From Kocuria sp. (lineage in GTDB: Bacteria > Actinomycetota > Actinomycetes > Actinomycetales > Micrococcaceae), in assembly GCF_030530945.1 (NCBI RefSeq), contig NZ_JAUMTZ010000013.1, positions 3,811-50,381 on the forward strand: 46,571 nt of DNA, given 5' to 3'. The notes under the pieces were generated by a model. The model had not been told where the DNA came from and searched no databases. It worked only from the letters and a program-made list of their open reading frames with translations. Position 1 is the stretch's first letter; the number at the start of each line of letters is the position of its first letter. Both the position numbers and the translations under genes were made by a program. Below, piece after piece: positions 9,010-17,382 of this stretch.

Positions 9010-10149
9010 TCAGTCCAGATGGCGCTCCGCGGGCCCGTTGTAGTCCGAGAGCGGACGGATCAGCGAGTTGTTCGCGCGCTGCTCCATGATGTGTGCGGTC
9101 CACCCCACGATGCGGGCGGCCACGAAGATGGGCGTGAACGTGGGGATGTCGAAGCCCATGAGCCAGTAGGTGGGACCGGCGGGGTAGTCCAGGTTGGGCT
9201 TGATGGCCTTCGCCTCGTCCATGGACTTGGCCAGACCGTTGTATAGCCCCAGGATCTCCGGACGCTCGTAGTGCTCCAGCATGCGGAAGAGGGCCTCCTG
9301 CATGGTGGGCACACGGGAGTCGCCGTGCTTGTACACACGGTGCCCGAACCCCATGACCTTCTTCTTCTCCGCGAGCGCCCGGTCCATCCACTCCTTGGCG
9401 CGCCTCTCGGCGTCCTCCGCCGACTCGTCCGTTCGGATGCCCAGCTCCTCGAACGTGTGCATCACGGCCTCGTTGGCACCACCGTGCAGGGGGCCCTTGA
9501 GTGCCCCGATGGCGCCGGTGACCGCGGAGTGCAGATCTGAGAGGGTGGAGGTGATCACCCGGGCCGTGAAGGTGGAGGCGTTGAACGAGTGCTCGGCGTA
9601 CAGGATGACCGACACCCGGAACGCGTCCACCACCTCGGGGGCGGCTTCTCGACCGAATGCCATCCAGAGGAAGTTCTGGGCGTAGTCCAGGTCCGTGCGG
9701 GGTTCCACGATCTCCTGCCCGTGGCGGCGGCGCTGGTCGTAGCAGACCACCGAGGGCATCACGGCGAAGAGCTCCTGGGCCTTGCGCAGCTCCGCCTCTG
9801 GGGAGTTGTCCTCCGCGAGGGGGTGCTGGGCGCCGATCACGGAGGCGGCGGTGCGGCACACGTCCATGGGGTGGCAGGTGGTGGGCAGCAGGTCGATGGC
9901 GCGTCGCAGCTCGGGGGACATGACGCGGTGCGAGCGCTCGAGCTCCTGGAACGCGGCGAGCTCCTCCTCCGAGGGCAGCTCGCCGGTCCACAGCAGCAGC
10001 GCCACTTCCTCCGCCGTGCACTTCTCCGCGAGCTCCTGCACGGGGTAGCCCCGGTAGAGCAGGGAGTTGGTCTCGGCGTTGACCTTGGACACGGCGGTGG
10101 CGTCGGCGACGACGCCGGCGAGTCCCTTGCGGATCTCTGTATCGGCCAC
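9010..10149 (-). CDS. prpC: 2-methylcitrate synthase (citrate synthase family)
   Basis: Condenses propionyl-CoA with oxaloacetate to 2-methylcitrate, the first committed step of propionate breakdown. The 379-aa protein has the citrate synthase catalytic residues His222 (LHGGANE), His270 (GFGHRVYK) and Asp321 (LDYPAGPTY). The methylcitrate assignment rests on the neighbours prpD and prpB rather than on the sequence alone; such enzymes often also make citrate. It is the last gene of a minus-strand group gntR-prpD-prpB-prpC. An AAGGAG site lies upstream of the ATG. A 10-bp hairpin precedes it in the 76-bp gap after prpB. Confidence 0.9.
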   Translation of the reverse strand: MADTEIRKGLAGVVADATAVSKVNAETNSLLYRGYPVQELAEKCTAEEVALLLWTGELPSEEELAAFQELERSHRVMSPELRRAIDLLPTTCHPMDVCRTAASVIGAQHPLAEDNSPEAELRKAQELFAVMPSVVCYDQRRRHGQEIVEPRTDLDYAQNFLWMAFGREAAPEVVDAFRVSVILYAEHSFNASTFTARVITSTLSDLHSAVTGAIGALKGPLHGGANEAVMHTFEELGIRTDESAEDAERRAKEWMDRALAEKKKVMGFGHRVYKHGDSRVPTMQEALFRMLEHYERPEILGLYNGLAKSMDEAKAIKPNLDYPAGPTYWLMGFDIPTFTPIFVAARIVGWTAHIMEQRANNSLIRPLSDYNGPAERHLD

Positions 10150-10190
10150 GGTTGTTCTCCTTCGACGGGTGAGGACGGGTCAGGGGTGCC

Positions 10191-10218
10191 GGCCCGCCCC
10201 GTGGTGGAGGGGCGGGCC
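10191..10218 (-). other. intercistronic hairpin between prpB and prpC
   Basis: GGCCCGCCCC (10191-10200) and GGGGCGGGCC (10209-10218) are perfect inverted repeats around an 8-nt loop. In the prpDBC transcript this would form a very stable stem just after prpB. It could stabilise or partly terminate the message, letting prpC differ in level from prpDB; that role is inference. Confidence 0.5.
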
Positions 10219-10225
10219 CGGTGGG

Positions 10226-11137
10226 TCAGTGCTCGGGTGCTCCGGGGACCTCGAAGTCGAAGATCCCGGAGTCGAACCGGTTGTACCCGGTGTAGTCCAC
10301 CAGCTCGTACAGGCGCTTGCGGGTGAGCATGGTCTCCACCTGGGCCTGCTGGGTGCCGTCCTCCCGGATGGTGGTGAGCAGCCGTTCCATGGCACCCATG
10401 GCCTGTCGCTCCAGGGACACGGGGTAGATGACCATGGAGACGCCGGCGTCCTGCAGCTGCCGCGTGGTGAACAGCTCGGACTTCCCGAACTCGGTCATGT
10501 TCGCGAGGATCGGCACGTCCACCGCGGCGGCCATGCGCTCGAACTCGGAGAGATCTGCCATGGCCTCGGGGAAGACGACGTCCGCGCCGGCGTCCACGAG
10601 CGCGCGCGCCCGCTCCACGGCGGCGTCGAAGCCGTCCACGCCCCGGATGTCCGTGCGGGCCATGACCACGAAGTTCGGGTCCCGGCGGGCCGCCACGGCG
10701 GCGTGGATGCGTTTGACGGCGGTGGCGGTGTCCACGACGTTCTTGCCGTCCAGGTGGCCGCAGCGCTTGGGGTTGAACTGGTCCTCGATGTGGCAACCCG
10801 CGAGTCCGGCGTTCTCCAGCTCCTGCACGGTGCGCGCCACGTTCATCGGCTCTCCGAAGCCGGTGTCCGCGTCCACGAGGCACGGCAGGTCCGTGACGCG
10901 CGCGATCTGCCCGGCGCGGGTGGCCACCTCGGTGAGGGTGGTGAGGCCGATGTCCGGCAGGCCGAGCTCGTTGGCGAGCACGCCACCGGAGATGTAGACG
11001 CCCTCGAAGCCCTGCTCCTGGATGAGCGTGGTGGACAGCGGGGTGAACGCGCCGGGGAAGCGGGCGATCTGCGGGGCGGCCAGCAGCTCGCGGAAGCGCT
11101 CCCGCTTCTGCGCGGGGGTGACGGTGGAGTACAGCAT
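10226..11137 (-). CDS. prpB: 2-methylisocitrate lyase
   Basis: Cleaves 2-methylisocitrate to pyruvate and succinate, the last step of the methylcitrate cycle. The 303-aa protein belongs to the isocitrate lyase/PEP mutase superfamily: DADTGFG at 89-95 binds metal, and KRCGH at 124-128 carries the catalytic Cys126. FPGAFTPLS and YISGGVLANELGLPD near the N-terminus are typical of PrpB. ATG 11137 lies 3 bp after the prpD stop with an AAGGGAA site inside prpD, so the two are probably translated together. Confidence 0.93.
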   Translation of the reverse strand: MLYSTVTPAQKRERFRELLAAPQIARFPGAFTPLSTTLIQEQGFEGVYISGGVLANELGLPDIGLTTLTEVATRAGQIARVTDLPCLVDADTGFGEPMNVARTVQELENAGLAGCHIEDQFNPKRCGHLDGKNVVDTATAVKRIHAAVAARRDPNFVVMARTDIRGVDGFDAAVERARALVDAGADVVFPEAMADLSEFERMAAAVDVPILANMTEFGKSELFTTRQLQDAGVSMVIYPVSLERQAMGAMERLLTTIREDGTQQAQVETMLTRKRLYELVDYTGYNRFDSGIFDFEVPGAPEH

Positions 11138-11139
11138 GA

Positions 11140-12672
11140 TCAGAAGATTCCCTTCGGCGACTTCTCCAGGCCCACGGCCGCGGTGATGTTGAGCTGGCCG
11201 AGCTCCCCGGCCTTCAGCTCGGGCAGGCGCTGCGCGGCGTCGAGGAAGCGCTCGATCTCCTGGGGTGCCACGAGGCCCTCGGCCAGGGTGCGGAACTTGG
11301 CGATGTACTGCTCCCGCGCGAAGGGCCGTGCCCCGAGCGGGTGCGCGTCCGCCACGGCGATCTGGTCCGTGATCACGGTTCCGTCCGTGAGGGTGATCTC
11401 CACGGAACCGCCGAACGCCTTCTCGGAGATGTCCAGCGAGTGGTAGCGCCGGGTCCACTCGGGATCCTCCCGGGTGGTGACCTTGTGCCACAGCTCCACG
11501 GTGTCCGGGCGGGCGGCACGCTCCGGGGCGTAGGAGTCCACGTGGTGCCACGCACCGTCCTGCAGGGCCACGGTGAAGATGTAGGGGATCGAGTGGTCCA
11601 GGGTCTCGCGGGACGCGGTGGGATCGTACTTCTGCGGGTCGTTGGCCCCGGAGCCGATCACGTGGTGGGTGTGGTGGGAGGTGCGGATGAGCACGGACTC
11701 CACGTTCGCGGGGTCCGTGACCTCGGGGTGCTCGCGGTGCAGCTTGCGGGCCAGGTCGATCCACGCCTGCGCCTGGTACTCCGCGGAGTGCTCCTTGGTG
11801 TAGGTGTCCAGGATGGCGCGCTTGGGCTCGCCGGGCGCGGGCAGGGCCACCTGGTAGCGGGCCTCCGGGCCGGAGAGCAGCCAGGCGATCACGCCGTCCT
11901 CGCCCTCGTAGATGGGGGTGGGGGAGGTCTGCCCGCGCATGGCACGGTCCACTGCCTCGACGGCCATCTTCCCGGCGAACGCGGGGGCGTGGGCCTTCCA
12001 CGTGGAGATCTCGCCCTTGCGGGACTGGCGGGTCTGCGTGGTGGTGTGCAGTGCCTGGCCGATGGCCTGGAAGATCGTCCCGGTGTCCAGGCCCAGCAGC
12101 GTGCCGATGCCTGCGGAGGCGGACGGGCCGATGTGCGCGATGTGGTCGATCTTGTGCTCGTGCAGGCACATGCCCTTGACCAGGTCCACCTGGATCTCGT
12201 AACCGGTGGCGATGCCGCGGGCCAGGTCCTCGCCGGTGGCGCCCACGTGCTGGGCGACGGCCAGGATCGGGGGGATGTTGTCCCCGGGGTGGGAGTACTC
12301 CGCGGAGAGGAACGTGTCGTGGTAGTCCAGCTCGCGCACGGCCACGCCGTTGGCCCACGCGGCCCACTCGGGCGAGACCGCGGCGTCGTCCTGCGGTGCG
12401 CCGAACAGCAGCGCACCCTGGCCGGAGAACCCGCCGCCCGGGACCACCCGGTGGCACAGCGCCTGCGAGCGGGCGGAGACGATGGGTGCGCGGTTCAGCG
12501 AGGCCACGGCCACGGAGGCGTTGTCGATGACGCGGTTGACCACCATCTCCACGACCTCGGGCTCCACGGCCACGGGGTCGGAGGCCACGGCGGCGAGCTT
12601 GTGGGCGAGCTGCTCCTCGCGGGGCAGCTCCTCCTGGGACGAGTGCGTGCGCACGGTGTGTGTGACGGTCAC
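11140..12672 (-). CDS. prpD: 2-methylcitrate dehydratase (MmgE/PrpD family)
   Basis: Dehydrates 2-methylcitrate to 2-methyl-cis-aconitate without an iron-sulfur cluster. The 510-aa length fits the family (about 480-510). Conserved stretches include RELDYHDTFLS with the PGDNIPPILAVAQ segment, ATGYEIQVDL, and IGPSASAGIGTLLGLD. No separate aconitase-type gene (AcnD or AcnB) is nearby, so rehydration to 2-methylisocitrate is presumably done by housekeeping aconitase. The GTG start has a strong GGAAGGA site. The gene sits 40 bp after gntR in the same direction. Confidence 0.92.
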   Translation of the reverse strand: MTVTHTVRTHSSQEELPREEQLAHKLAAVASDPVAVEPEVVEMVVNRVIDNASVAVASLNRAPIVSARSQALCHRVVPGGGFSGQGALLFGAPQDDAAVSPEWAAWANGVAVRELDYHDTFLSAEYSHPGDNIPPILAVAQHVGATGEDLARGIATGYEIQVDLVKGMCLHEHKIDHIAHIGPSASAGIGTLLGLDTGTIFQAIGQALHTTTQTRQSRKGEISTWKAHAPAFAGKMAVEAVDRAMRGQTSPTPIYEGEDGVIAWLLSGPEARYQVALPAPGEPKRAILDTYTKEHSAEYQAQAWIDLARKLHREHPEVTDPANVESVLIRTSHHTHHVIGSGANDPQKYDPTASRETLDHSIPYIFTVALQDGAWHHVDSYAPERAARPDTVELWHKVTTREDPEWTRRYHSLDISEKAFGGSVEITLTDGTVITDQIAVADAHPLGARPFAREQYIAKFRTLAEGLVAPQEIERFLDAAQRLPELKAGELGQLNITAAVGLEKSPKGIF

Positions 12673-12712
12673 GGGTGTTCCTTCCGGTACGGGTCTTGCG
12701 GTCGGTGGGTGC

Positions 12713-13372
12713 TCAGGAGGCCACTGCGGACACGGTGGCGAGCTCCGGGGTGCTCAGGGCGCTGCCGAGGGCGTTCTTGAGGTGGACGCGCGTGGTGGCC
12801 ACCGCCAGGGGGGCGTCTCCGTCGGCAACGGCAAGGGCGATCGCCTGGTGCTCCGCCGCGGCCACCGCGAGGCGCCGGGGGTTGGACGTGGACAGGCGCC
12901 GCACGCGCGCCAGGTGGAGGCGCACGTTCGCCAGGGCCTGCCGCAGGTAGGGGTTGCCCGCGGCGGCGTCGATCTCCGCGTCCATGCGGTCCACGAGGGC
13001 GTAGTAGGCGGCGTGGTCGGGATCTCCCGGCAGGGTCTCCGCGGCGTGGGAGAGCTCCTCCGCGAGCGCGCGGAAGGTCTCGGGGTCCCCGCGCTGCGCG
13101 GCGAGCTCGGCGGCACGGCAGTCCAGCGTGTCCCGCAGCTCGTAGAGCGCGCGGACGTCCTCGGCGGAGAGTGCACTGACGACGACGCCGCGTCCGGCGT
13201 GCGGCTCGGCCAGCCCGTCCGCGGTGAGCCGGGACAGCGCCTCGCGCACCGGGGTGCGGGAGATGCCCAGGCGCTGCGAGAGGTCCACCTCGCCGAGCAC
13301 CTGGCCCGGGAGCAGCCGCCAGGACACGATGTCCGCCCGCAGCTCGCGGTACGCGCGCTCACCTGCTCGCAT
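12713..13372 (-). CDS. GntR-family regulator of the propionate genes (FCD/FadR type)
   Basis: A 219-aa transcription factor with an N-terminal winged helix (about 1-70, including SQRLGISRTPVREALSRL, the GntR recognition helix) and a C-terminal all-helical FCD ligand domain (about 80-210; Asp in RDTLDCRAAELA and paired His in AEHQAIALAVADGD fit metal/ligand binding). ATG 13372 is chosen because a GGAGAAG site lies just upstream; the frame is open 34 codons further up, but that part crosses the promoter. It is first in the minus-strand prp group and divergent from prpE, so control of both by a propionate-derived effector is likely. This is inference from context. Confidence 0.85.
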   Translation of the reverse strand: MRAGERAYRELRADIVSWRLLPGQVLGEVDLSQRLGISRTPVREALSRLTADGLAEPHAGRGVVVSALSAEDVRALYELRDTLDCRAAELAAQRGDPETFRALAEELSHAAETLPGDPDHAAYYALVDRMDAEIDAAAGNPYLRQALANVRLHLARVRRLSTSNPRRLAVAAAEHQAIALAVADGDAPLAVATTRVHLKNALGSALSTPELATVSAVAS

Positions 13373-13400
13373 GTCTTCTCCTGACGTGTGGGTCGACCCC

Positions 13401-13429
13401 ATTGTATACACCGGCTGGGTCTGCGCCAA
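13401..13429 (-). promoter_or_regulatory. promoter of gntR-prpDBC
   Basis: On the minus strand a TTGGCG -35 (13429-13424) and a TACAAT -10 (13406-13401) are 17 bp apart. The -10 overlaps the left TGTATACA palindrome, so binding there would block this promoter. Confidence 0.6.
13403..13410. promoter_or_regulatory. candidate GntR operator 1
   Basis: Perfect palindrome TGTATACA overlapping the -10 box of the gntR-prpDBC promoter. The same 8-mer recurs at 13466-13473 with a shared TGTATACAC core. Such T-rich/A-rich palindromes are typical FCD-GntR operators and stand out in this GC-rich DNA. Confidence 0.6.
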
Positions 13430-13465
13430 GCATGTTCGCGTGGCAGGCGCGTTGATGAGAATTTC

Positions 13466-13473
13466 TGTATACA
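13466..13473. promoter_or_regulatory. candidate GntR operator 2
   Basis: Second TGTATACA palindrome, centred 63 bp (six helical turns) from operator 1 and 6 bp upstream of the prpE -35 box. It lies on the same face of the helix as operator 1, which would allow loop formation, and its site next to the -35 would also suit an activator. Confidence 0.6.
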
Positions 13474-13479
13474 CAGCCC

Positions 13480-13508
13480 TTGTGAATTGTGATGTTCACC
13501 ACTACTCT
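13480..13508 (+). promoter_or_regulatory. promoter of prpE
   Basis: TTGTGA (13480-13485) and TACTCT (13503-13508) are separated by 17 bp. The predicted start is near 13515, giving a leader of about 45 nt that contains the GGAGGAAG ribosome site for prpE. Confidence 0.6.
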
Positions 13509-13560
13509 GGGCGCACGCCGACGTCCGCCCCAGCATCCAGCACCACGTCCGGAGGAAGCC

Positions 13561-15480
13561 ATGTCGCAGCCCACCTACGAATCCGTCTACCGCGCCAGCG
13601 CGAACAATCCCGAGGCGTTCTGGCTGGATGCCGCGCGGGCCGTGGACTGGGTCACGCCGCCCACCCGCGCCCTGGACGACTCCGCCGCCCCCCTGTACCG
13701 GTGGTTCCCGGACGGCACGCTGAACACCTGCGTCAACGCCGTGGACCGCCACGTGGCGGCCGGTCACGGTGAGCGCACCGCCCTGGTCTACGACTCCGCG
13801 GTCCTGGGAGTGCGGGAGCACATCAGCTACGCGCAGCTGCAGGACCGGGTGGCCCGCTTCGCGGGGGCGTTCGCGGCCCAGGGGGTGGGCAGGGGGGATC
13901 GTGTTCTGCTCTACATGCCCATGGTCGCCGAGGCCGTGGTGGCCATGCTCGCGTGCGCCCGGATCGGCGCCGTGCACTCGGTGGTCTTCGGAGGGTTCGC
14001 CCCGAGAGAGCTCGCGAGCCGGATCGACGACTCGCGGCCGGTGGCCGTGGTCACGGCCTCCGGTGGTGTGGAGCCCAGGCGACGGATCGAGTACCTGCCC
14101 GCTGTCGAGGAGGCGCTGCAGCTCAGCGAGCATGCGCCGTCGGCAGTGCTGGTGCACGAGCGGGACGGCTTCGCCACGAGTGTCGCGGACGCGCGTGAGC
14201 GCGCGTCGGTGAACGGCGGCCCCGCGTGGCTTTCCTGGACCGAGGCACAGGACGGCGTGGCCCCGGCGGATCCCGTTCCGGTGGCGGCGACCGATCCGCT
14301 CTACATCCTCTACACGTCCGGGACCACGGGGAGGCCGAAGGGCGTGGTGCGTGACAACGGCGGGCACGCGGTGGCGCTGACCTGGTCCATGGCGAACATC
14401 TACGACGTCCACGCCGGGGACGTGATGTGGACGGCCTCGGACGTGGGGTGGGTGGTGGGCCACTCGTACATCGTCTACGGTCCCCTGTTCGCCGGCGCCA
14501 CCACAGTGGTCTACGAGGGCAAGCCCGTGGGGACCCCGGATGCCGGCGCGTTCTGGCAGCGGGTCGAGGAGCACGGCGTGAAGGTGATGTTCACCGCGCC
14601 CACCGCGCTGCGCGCCATTCGCCGGGCGGACCCGGACGGACAGTTCGTGGCGCGTCACGACACCACCTCCCTGCAGGCACTGTTCGTCGCGGGGGAGCGG
14701 CTGGACCCCGAGACCCACCAGTGGGCCACCCGCGTGCTGGGGGTGCCCGTGGTGGACCACTGGTGGCAGACCGAGACGGGGTGGGCCATCTGCTCCAACC
14801 CGTTCGGCATCGAGCGGCTCCCGATAGTCCCCGGCTCTCCCACGGTTCCCGTCCCGGGCTTCCGTGTGGAGATCCTGGATCCCGTCGGGGAACCCCTGGG
14901 CCCGGGGGAGGAGGGCAACATCGCCCTGCGCCTGCCCCTGCCACCCGGAACGCTGAGCACACTGTGGGGCGACGACGCCCGCTTCGTGTCCTCCTACCTC
15001 TCCGCCTTCCCCGGCTACTACGCCACGGGCGACTCCGGGTTTGTGGACGAGAACGGGTACGTGTTCGTGATGGGCCGCACCGACGACGTCATCAACGTCT
15101 CCGGACACCGGCTGTCCACGGGGCAGATGGAGCAGATCGTGGCCACCCACCCGGACGTCGCCGAGTGCGCGGTGATCGGCGTGAACGACCCCCTCAAGGG
15201 CCAGCGGCCCAGCGGGTACGTGGTGCTCAGGACGGGGGCGGAGACCACGGGTGAGCGGCTGCGCGAAGAGCTCGTGACCATGGTGCGCTCGCAGATCGGG
15301 CCGGTCGCGGACTTCAAGGACGTGTCCGTGGTGGAGGCCCTGCCCAAGACCCGCTCGGGGAAGATCCTGCGCAAGACCATGCGCCAGATGGCCGACGGCG
15401 AGCAGTACACGGTGCCCTCCACCATCGAGGACCACTCCGTGCTGGAGGCACTGCGCACGGTGATCGCCCCGCGGCACTGA
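13561..15480 (+). CDS. prpE: propionyl-CoA synthetase (acetyl-CoA synthetase-like)
   Basis: Activates propionate to propionyl-CoA through an acyl-adenylate. The 639-aa protein has the AMP-binding P-loop YTSGTTGRPKG at about 251-261, the WWQTETGW adenine-site motif near 400, YATGDSG near 485 and the C-terminal catalytic Lys in RSGKILRK near 600, the residue usually acetylated to switch these enzymes off. ATG 13561 has a GGAGGAAG site; an in-frame ATG at 13489 lies upstream of the likely transcription start. DNNGG-type propionate-specific residues cannot be settled by eye, but divergence from prpDBC with shared operators supports PrpE over AcsA. Confidence 0.9.
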   Translation: MSQPTYESVYRASANNPEAFWLDAARAVDWVTPPTRALDDSAAPLYRWFPDGTLNTCVNAVDRHVAAGHGERTALVYDSAVLGVREHISYAQLQDRVARFAGAFAAQGVGRGDRVLLYMPMVAEAVVAMLACARIGAVHSVVFGGFAPRELASRIDDSRPVAVVTASGGVEPRRRIEYLPAVEEALQLSEHAPSAVLVHERDGFATSVADARERASVNGGPAWLSWTEAQDGVAPADPVPVAATDPLYILYTSGTTGRPKGVVRDNGGHAVALTWSMANIYDVHAGDVMWTASDVGWVVGHSYIVYGPLFAGATTVVYEGKPVGTPDAGAFWQRVEEHGVKVMFTAPTALRAIRRADPDGQFVARHDTTSLQALFVAGERLDPETHQWATRVLGVPVVDHWWQTETGWAICSNPFGIERLPIVPGSPTVPVPGFRVEILDPVGEPLGPGEEGNIALRLPLPPGTLSTLWGDDARFVSSYLSAFPGYYATGDSGFVDENGYVFVMGRTDDVINVSGHRLSTGQMEQIVATHPDVAECAVIGVNDPLKGQRPSGYVVLRTGAETTGERLREELVTMVRSQIGPVADFKDVSVVEALPKTRSGKILRKTMRQMADGEQYTVPSTIEDHSVLEALRTVIAPRH

Positions 15481-15630
15481 GACCGGCAGAGCGGCACCGA
15501 CACCGAACCCGCCCTGCGCCGTCCGAGGTTCCCGCCCGCCGTCGCCCGGGGCGGCGCGGAGACTGCGCCGTCTCGCAGCGGGCCCGGCGTGTGAGGCGGG
15601 CCCCGGGGCGCGGGGGAGAGCACAATGTGA

Positions 15631-15669
15631 TGTCCGGCTCACCCAGGTTCGCACCGGGTGAGCCGGACA
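15631..15669 (+). other. 14-bp perfect inverted repeat before the dicarboxylate symporter gene
   Basis: TGTCCGGCTCACCC (15631-15644) pairs perfectly with GGGTGAGCCGGACA (15656-15669) around an 11-nt loop, ending 35 bp before the symporter ATG. No T tract follows. It may be an operator for an unknown regulator, an RNA switch-like stem in the leader, or the terminator of prpE. The remainder of the 224-bp gap has no clear gene. Confidence 0.55.
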
Positions 15670-15704
15670 CGTCCCACCGATCCACCACAGACCAGGAGCA
15701 CGCC

Positions 15705-17135
15705 ATGACCCACGATTCCTCCCCGGGAGCCTCGCCCGGCGGCGCACGGGCCGCGAGGCCCGCCAAGAAGCGCGACCGCACCCACTACCTCTACATCGCG
15801 GTGATCGCCGCCGTGGTGCTGGGCGTGGTGGTCGGAATGCTGTTCCCCGCCGTGGGCGTGGCCCTGAAGCCCCTGGGCACCGGCTTCGTGGCGCTGATCA
15901 AGATGATCATCACCCCCGTGATCTTCTGCACCATCGTGCTGGGCGTGGGCTCGGTGGCCAAGGCAGCCACCGTGGGCAAGGTGGGCGGTCTGGCACTGCT
16001 GTACTTCATCGTGATGTCCACGTTCGCGCTGGCCATCGGCCTGGTGGTGGGCAACATCGTCCAGCCCGGTGAGGGCCTGGACCTCGCGAACGCCCACTTC
16101 GACTCGTCCTCCCTGGCCACCGGTTCGGGCGAGGAGGGCGAGGGGGGTCTCACCGGCTTCGTGCTCGGGATCATCCCCACCTCGCTGTTCTCCGCGCTGA
16201 CCTCGGGCCAGATCCTGCAGACGCTGCTGATCGCCCTGCTCGTGGGCTTCGCACTGCAGAGCATGGGCGAGGCCGGCCAGCCCGTGCTCAAAGCCGTGGG
16301 CTACCTCCAGGCCGTGGTCTTCAAGCTGCTGTCCATGATCATGTGGCTCGCGCCCATCGGTGCGTTCGGGGCGATCGCCGCGGTGGTGGGCGCCACCGGC
16401 ATGAAGGCCGTGTTCTCCCTGCTCGGTCTCATGGTGGCGTTCTACATCACCTGCATCCTGTTCATCGTGGTGGTGTTGGGCCTCATCCTGAAGCTGGTCT
16501 CCGGGGTCAGCATCTTCAAGCTCATGAGGTACCTGGGCCGCGAGTACCTGCTCATCTTCTCCACCTCCTCCTCCGAGGCGGCCCTGCCGCGGCTGATCGC
16601 CAAGATGGAGCACCTGGGCGTCTCCAAACCCGTGGTGGGGATCGTGGTTCCCACCGGCTACTCGTTCAACCTGGACGGCACCGCCATCTACCTGACCATG
16701 GGAGCCCTGTTCGTGGCGGACGCCATGGGCAAGCCGCTGGCCATCGGCGAGCAGATCGCGCTGCTGGTGTTCATGATCATCGCCTCCAAGGGAGCGGCCG
16801 GGGTGACCGGCGCGGGCATCGCCACGCTCGCCGCGGGGCTGCAGTCCCACCGCCCGGACCTGCTGGACGGCGTGGACCTGATCGTGGGCATCGACCGGTT
16901 CATGTCCGAGGCCCGTGCGCTCACCAACTTCTCCGGAAACGCCGTGGCCACCCTCGTGCTGGGCACCTGGGTCAAGCAGGTGGACAGGGCCCGCGTGCAG
17001 CGCGTGCTCTCCGGCGAGGAGCCCTTCGACGAGGCCACCCTCGCCGTGGACCCCCACACCTCTTCGACACCCGCGGTCCAGGCCGCCTCCGGGGCGCCCG
17101 GCACCGAACCCCGCCCCGCCGACGGCGAGCGCTGA
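15705..17135 (+). CDS. dicarboxylate/amino acid:cation symporter (DctA-like, DAACS family)
   Basis: A 476-aa inner-membrane symporter importing C4-dicarboxylates or acidic amino acids with protons or sodium. It shows eight or so hydrophobic segments, the re-entrant serine-rich hairpin STSSSEAALPRL near 290, and the signature VPTGYSFNLDGTAIYLTM near 320 followed by GAAGVTGAG. A 25-residue basic cytoplasmic start (ARPAKKRDR) precedes the first helix, and the last 45 residues are a disordered tail. Succinate, which PrpB produces, and other dicarboxylates are plausible substrates, but glutamate/aspartate cannot be excluded. The ATG has a CAGGAG site. It stands alone after prpE. Confidence 0.87.
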   Translation: MTHDSSPGASPGGARAARPAKKRDRTHYLYIAVIAAVVLGVVVGMLFPAVGVALKPLGTGFVALIKMIITPVIFCTIVLGVGSVAKAATVGKVGGLALLYFIVMSTFALAIGLVVGNIVQPGEGLDLANAHFDSSSLATGSGEEGEGGLTGFVLGIIPTSLFSALTSGQILQTLLIALLVGFALQSMGEAGQPVLKAVGYLQAVVFKLLSMIMWLAPIGAFGAIAAVVGATGMKAVFSLLGLMVAFYITCILFIVVVLGLILKLVSGVSIFKLMRYLGREYLLIFSTSSSEAALPRLIAKMEHLGVSKPVVGIVVPTGYSFNLDGTAIYLTMGALFVADAMGKPLAIGEQIALLVFMIIASKGAAGVTGAGIATLAAGLQSHRPDLLDGVDLIVGIDRFMSEARALTNFSGNAVATLVLGTWVKQVDRARVQRVLSGEEPFDEATLAVDPHTSSTPAVQAASGAPGTEPRPADGER

Positions 17136-17158
17136 GCGCGGCACCCACCCGCGGCCCC

Positions 17159-17188
17159 GTCGTCGTCGGCGCGAACGCCGACGACGGC
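17159..17188 (+). terminator. hairpin 1 after the symporter gene
   Basis: CGTCGTCGGCG (17161-17171) pairs perfectly with CGCCGACGACG (17176-17186) around a CGAA tetraloop; two more pairs extend the stem. It begins 23 bp after the stop codon. There is no T run, as in many actinobacterial terminators. Confidence 0.55.
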
Positions 17189-17202
17189 GCCGCCTGCCCG
17201 CC

Positions 17203-17238
17203 ACTGCGGCCCCTGCCCACCCGGGTGGGGGCCGCAGT
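17203..17238 (+). terminator. hairpin 2 after the symporter gene
   Basis: ACTGCGGCCCC (17203-17213) pairs perfectly with GGGGCCGCAGT (17228-17238), with further pairing inside the loop. It follows hairpin 1 by 14 bp, giving a tandem terminator-like pair. A TAGGGT box at 17330-17335 further on may be the -10 of the parA promoter. Confidence 0.5.
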
Positions 17239-17382
17239 CGCATCCGGAGGCCCACCCGGAGCACAACACGGAGCCCCGCCCAGCACCCCTGTCGGGCACC
17301 CGCCGCGTGGTCCCGCCCCACGTGAACGGTAGGGTGGGGCGGTGAGACACGTACCCACGCCGAGCAAGGAAGGCGGTCGCCC

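Noticed and set aside
9010..10149. Housekeeping citrate synthase (gltA)
   Set aside because: Sequence alone cannot exclude it, but the length near 380 aa and the prpD-prpB linkage favour 2-methylcitrate synthase.
12754..15747. Very long open frame on the minus strand (997 codons) across gntR and prpE
   Set aside because: It lies antisense to well-conserved genes, its translation is Arg/Gly/His/Val-rich low complexity, and it results from the high GC of third codon positions. The same applies to the 757-codon minus-strand frame at 2922-5195 and the 623-codon frame at 4979-6850.
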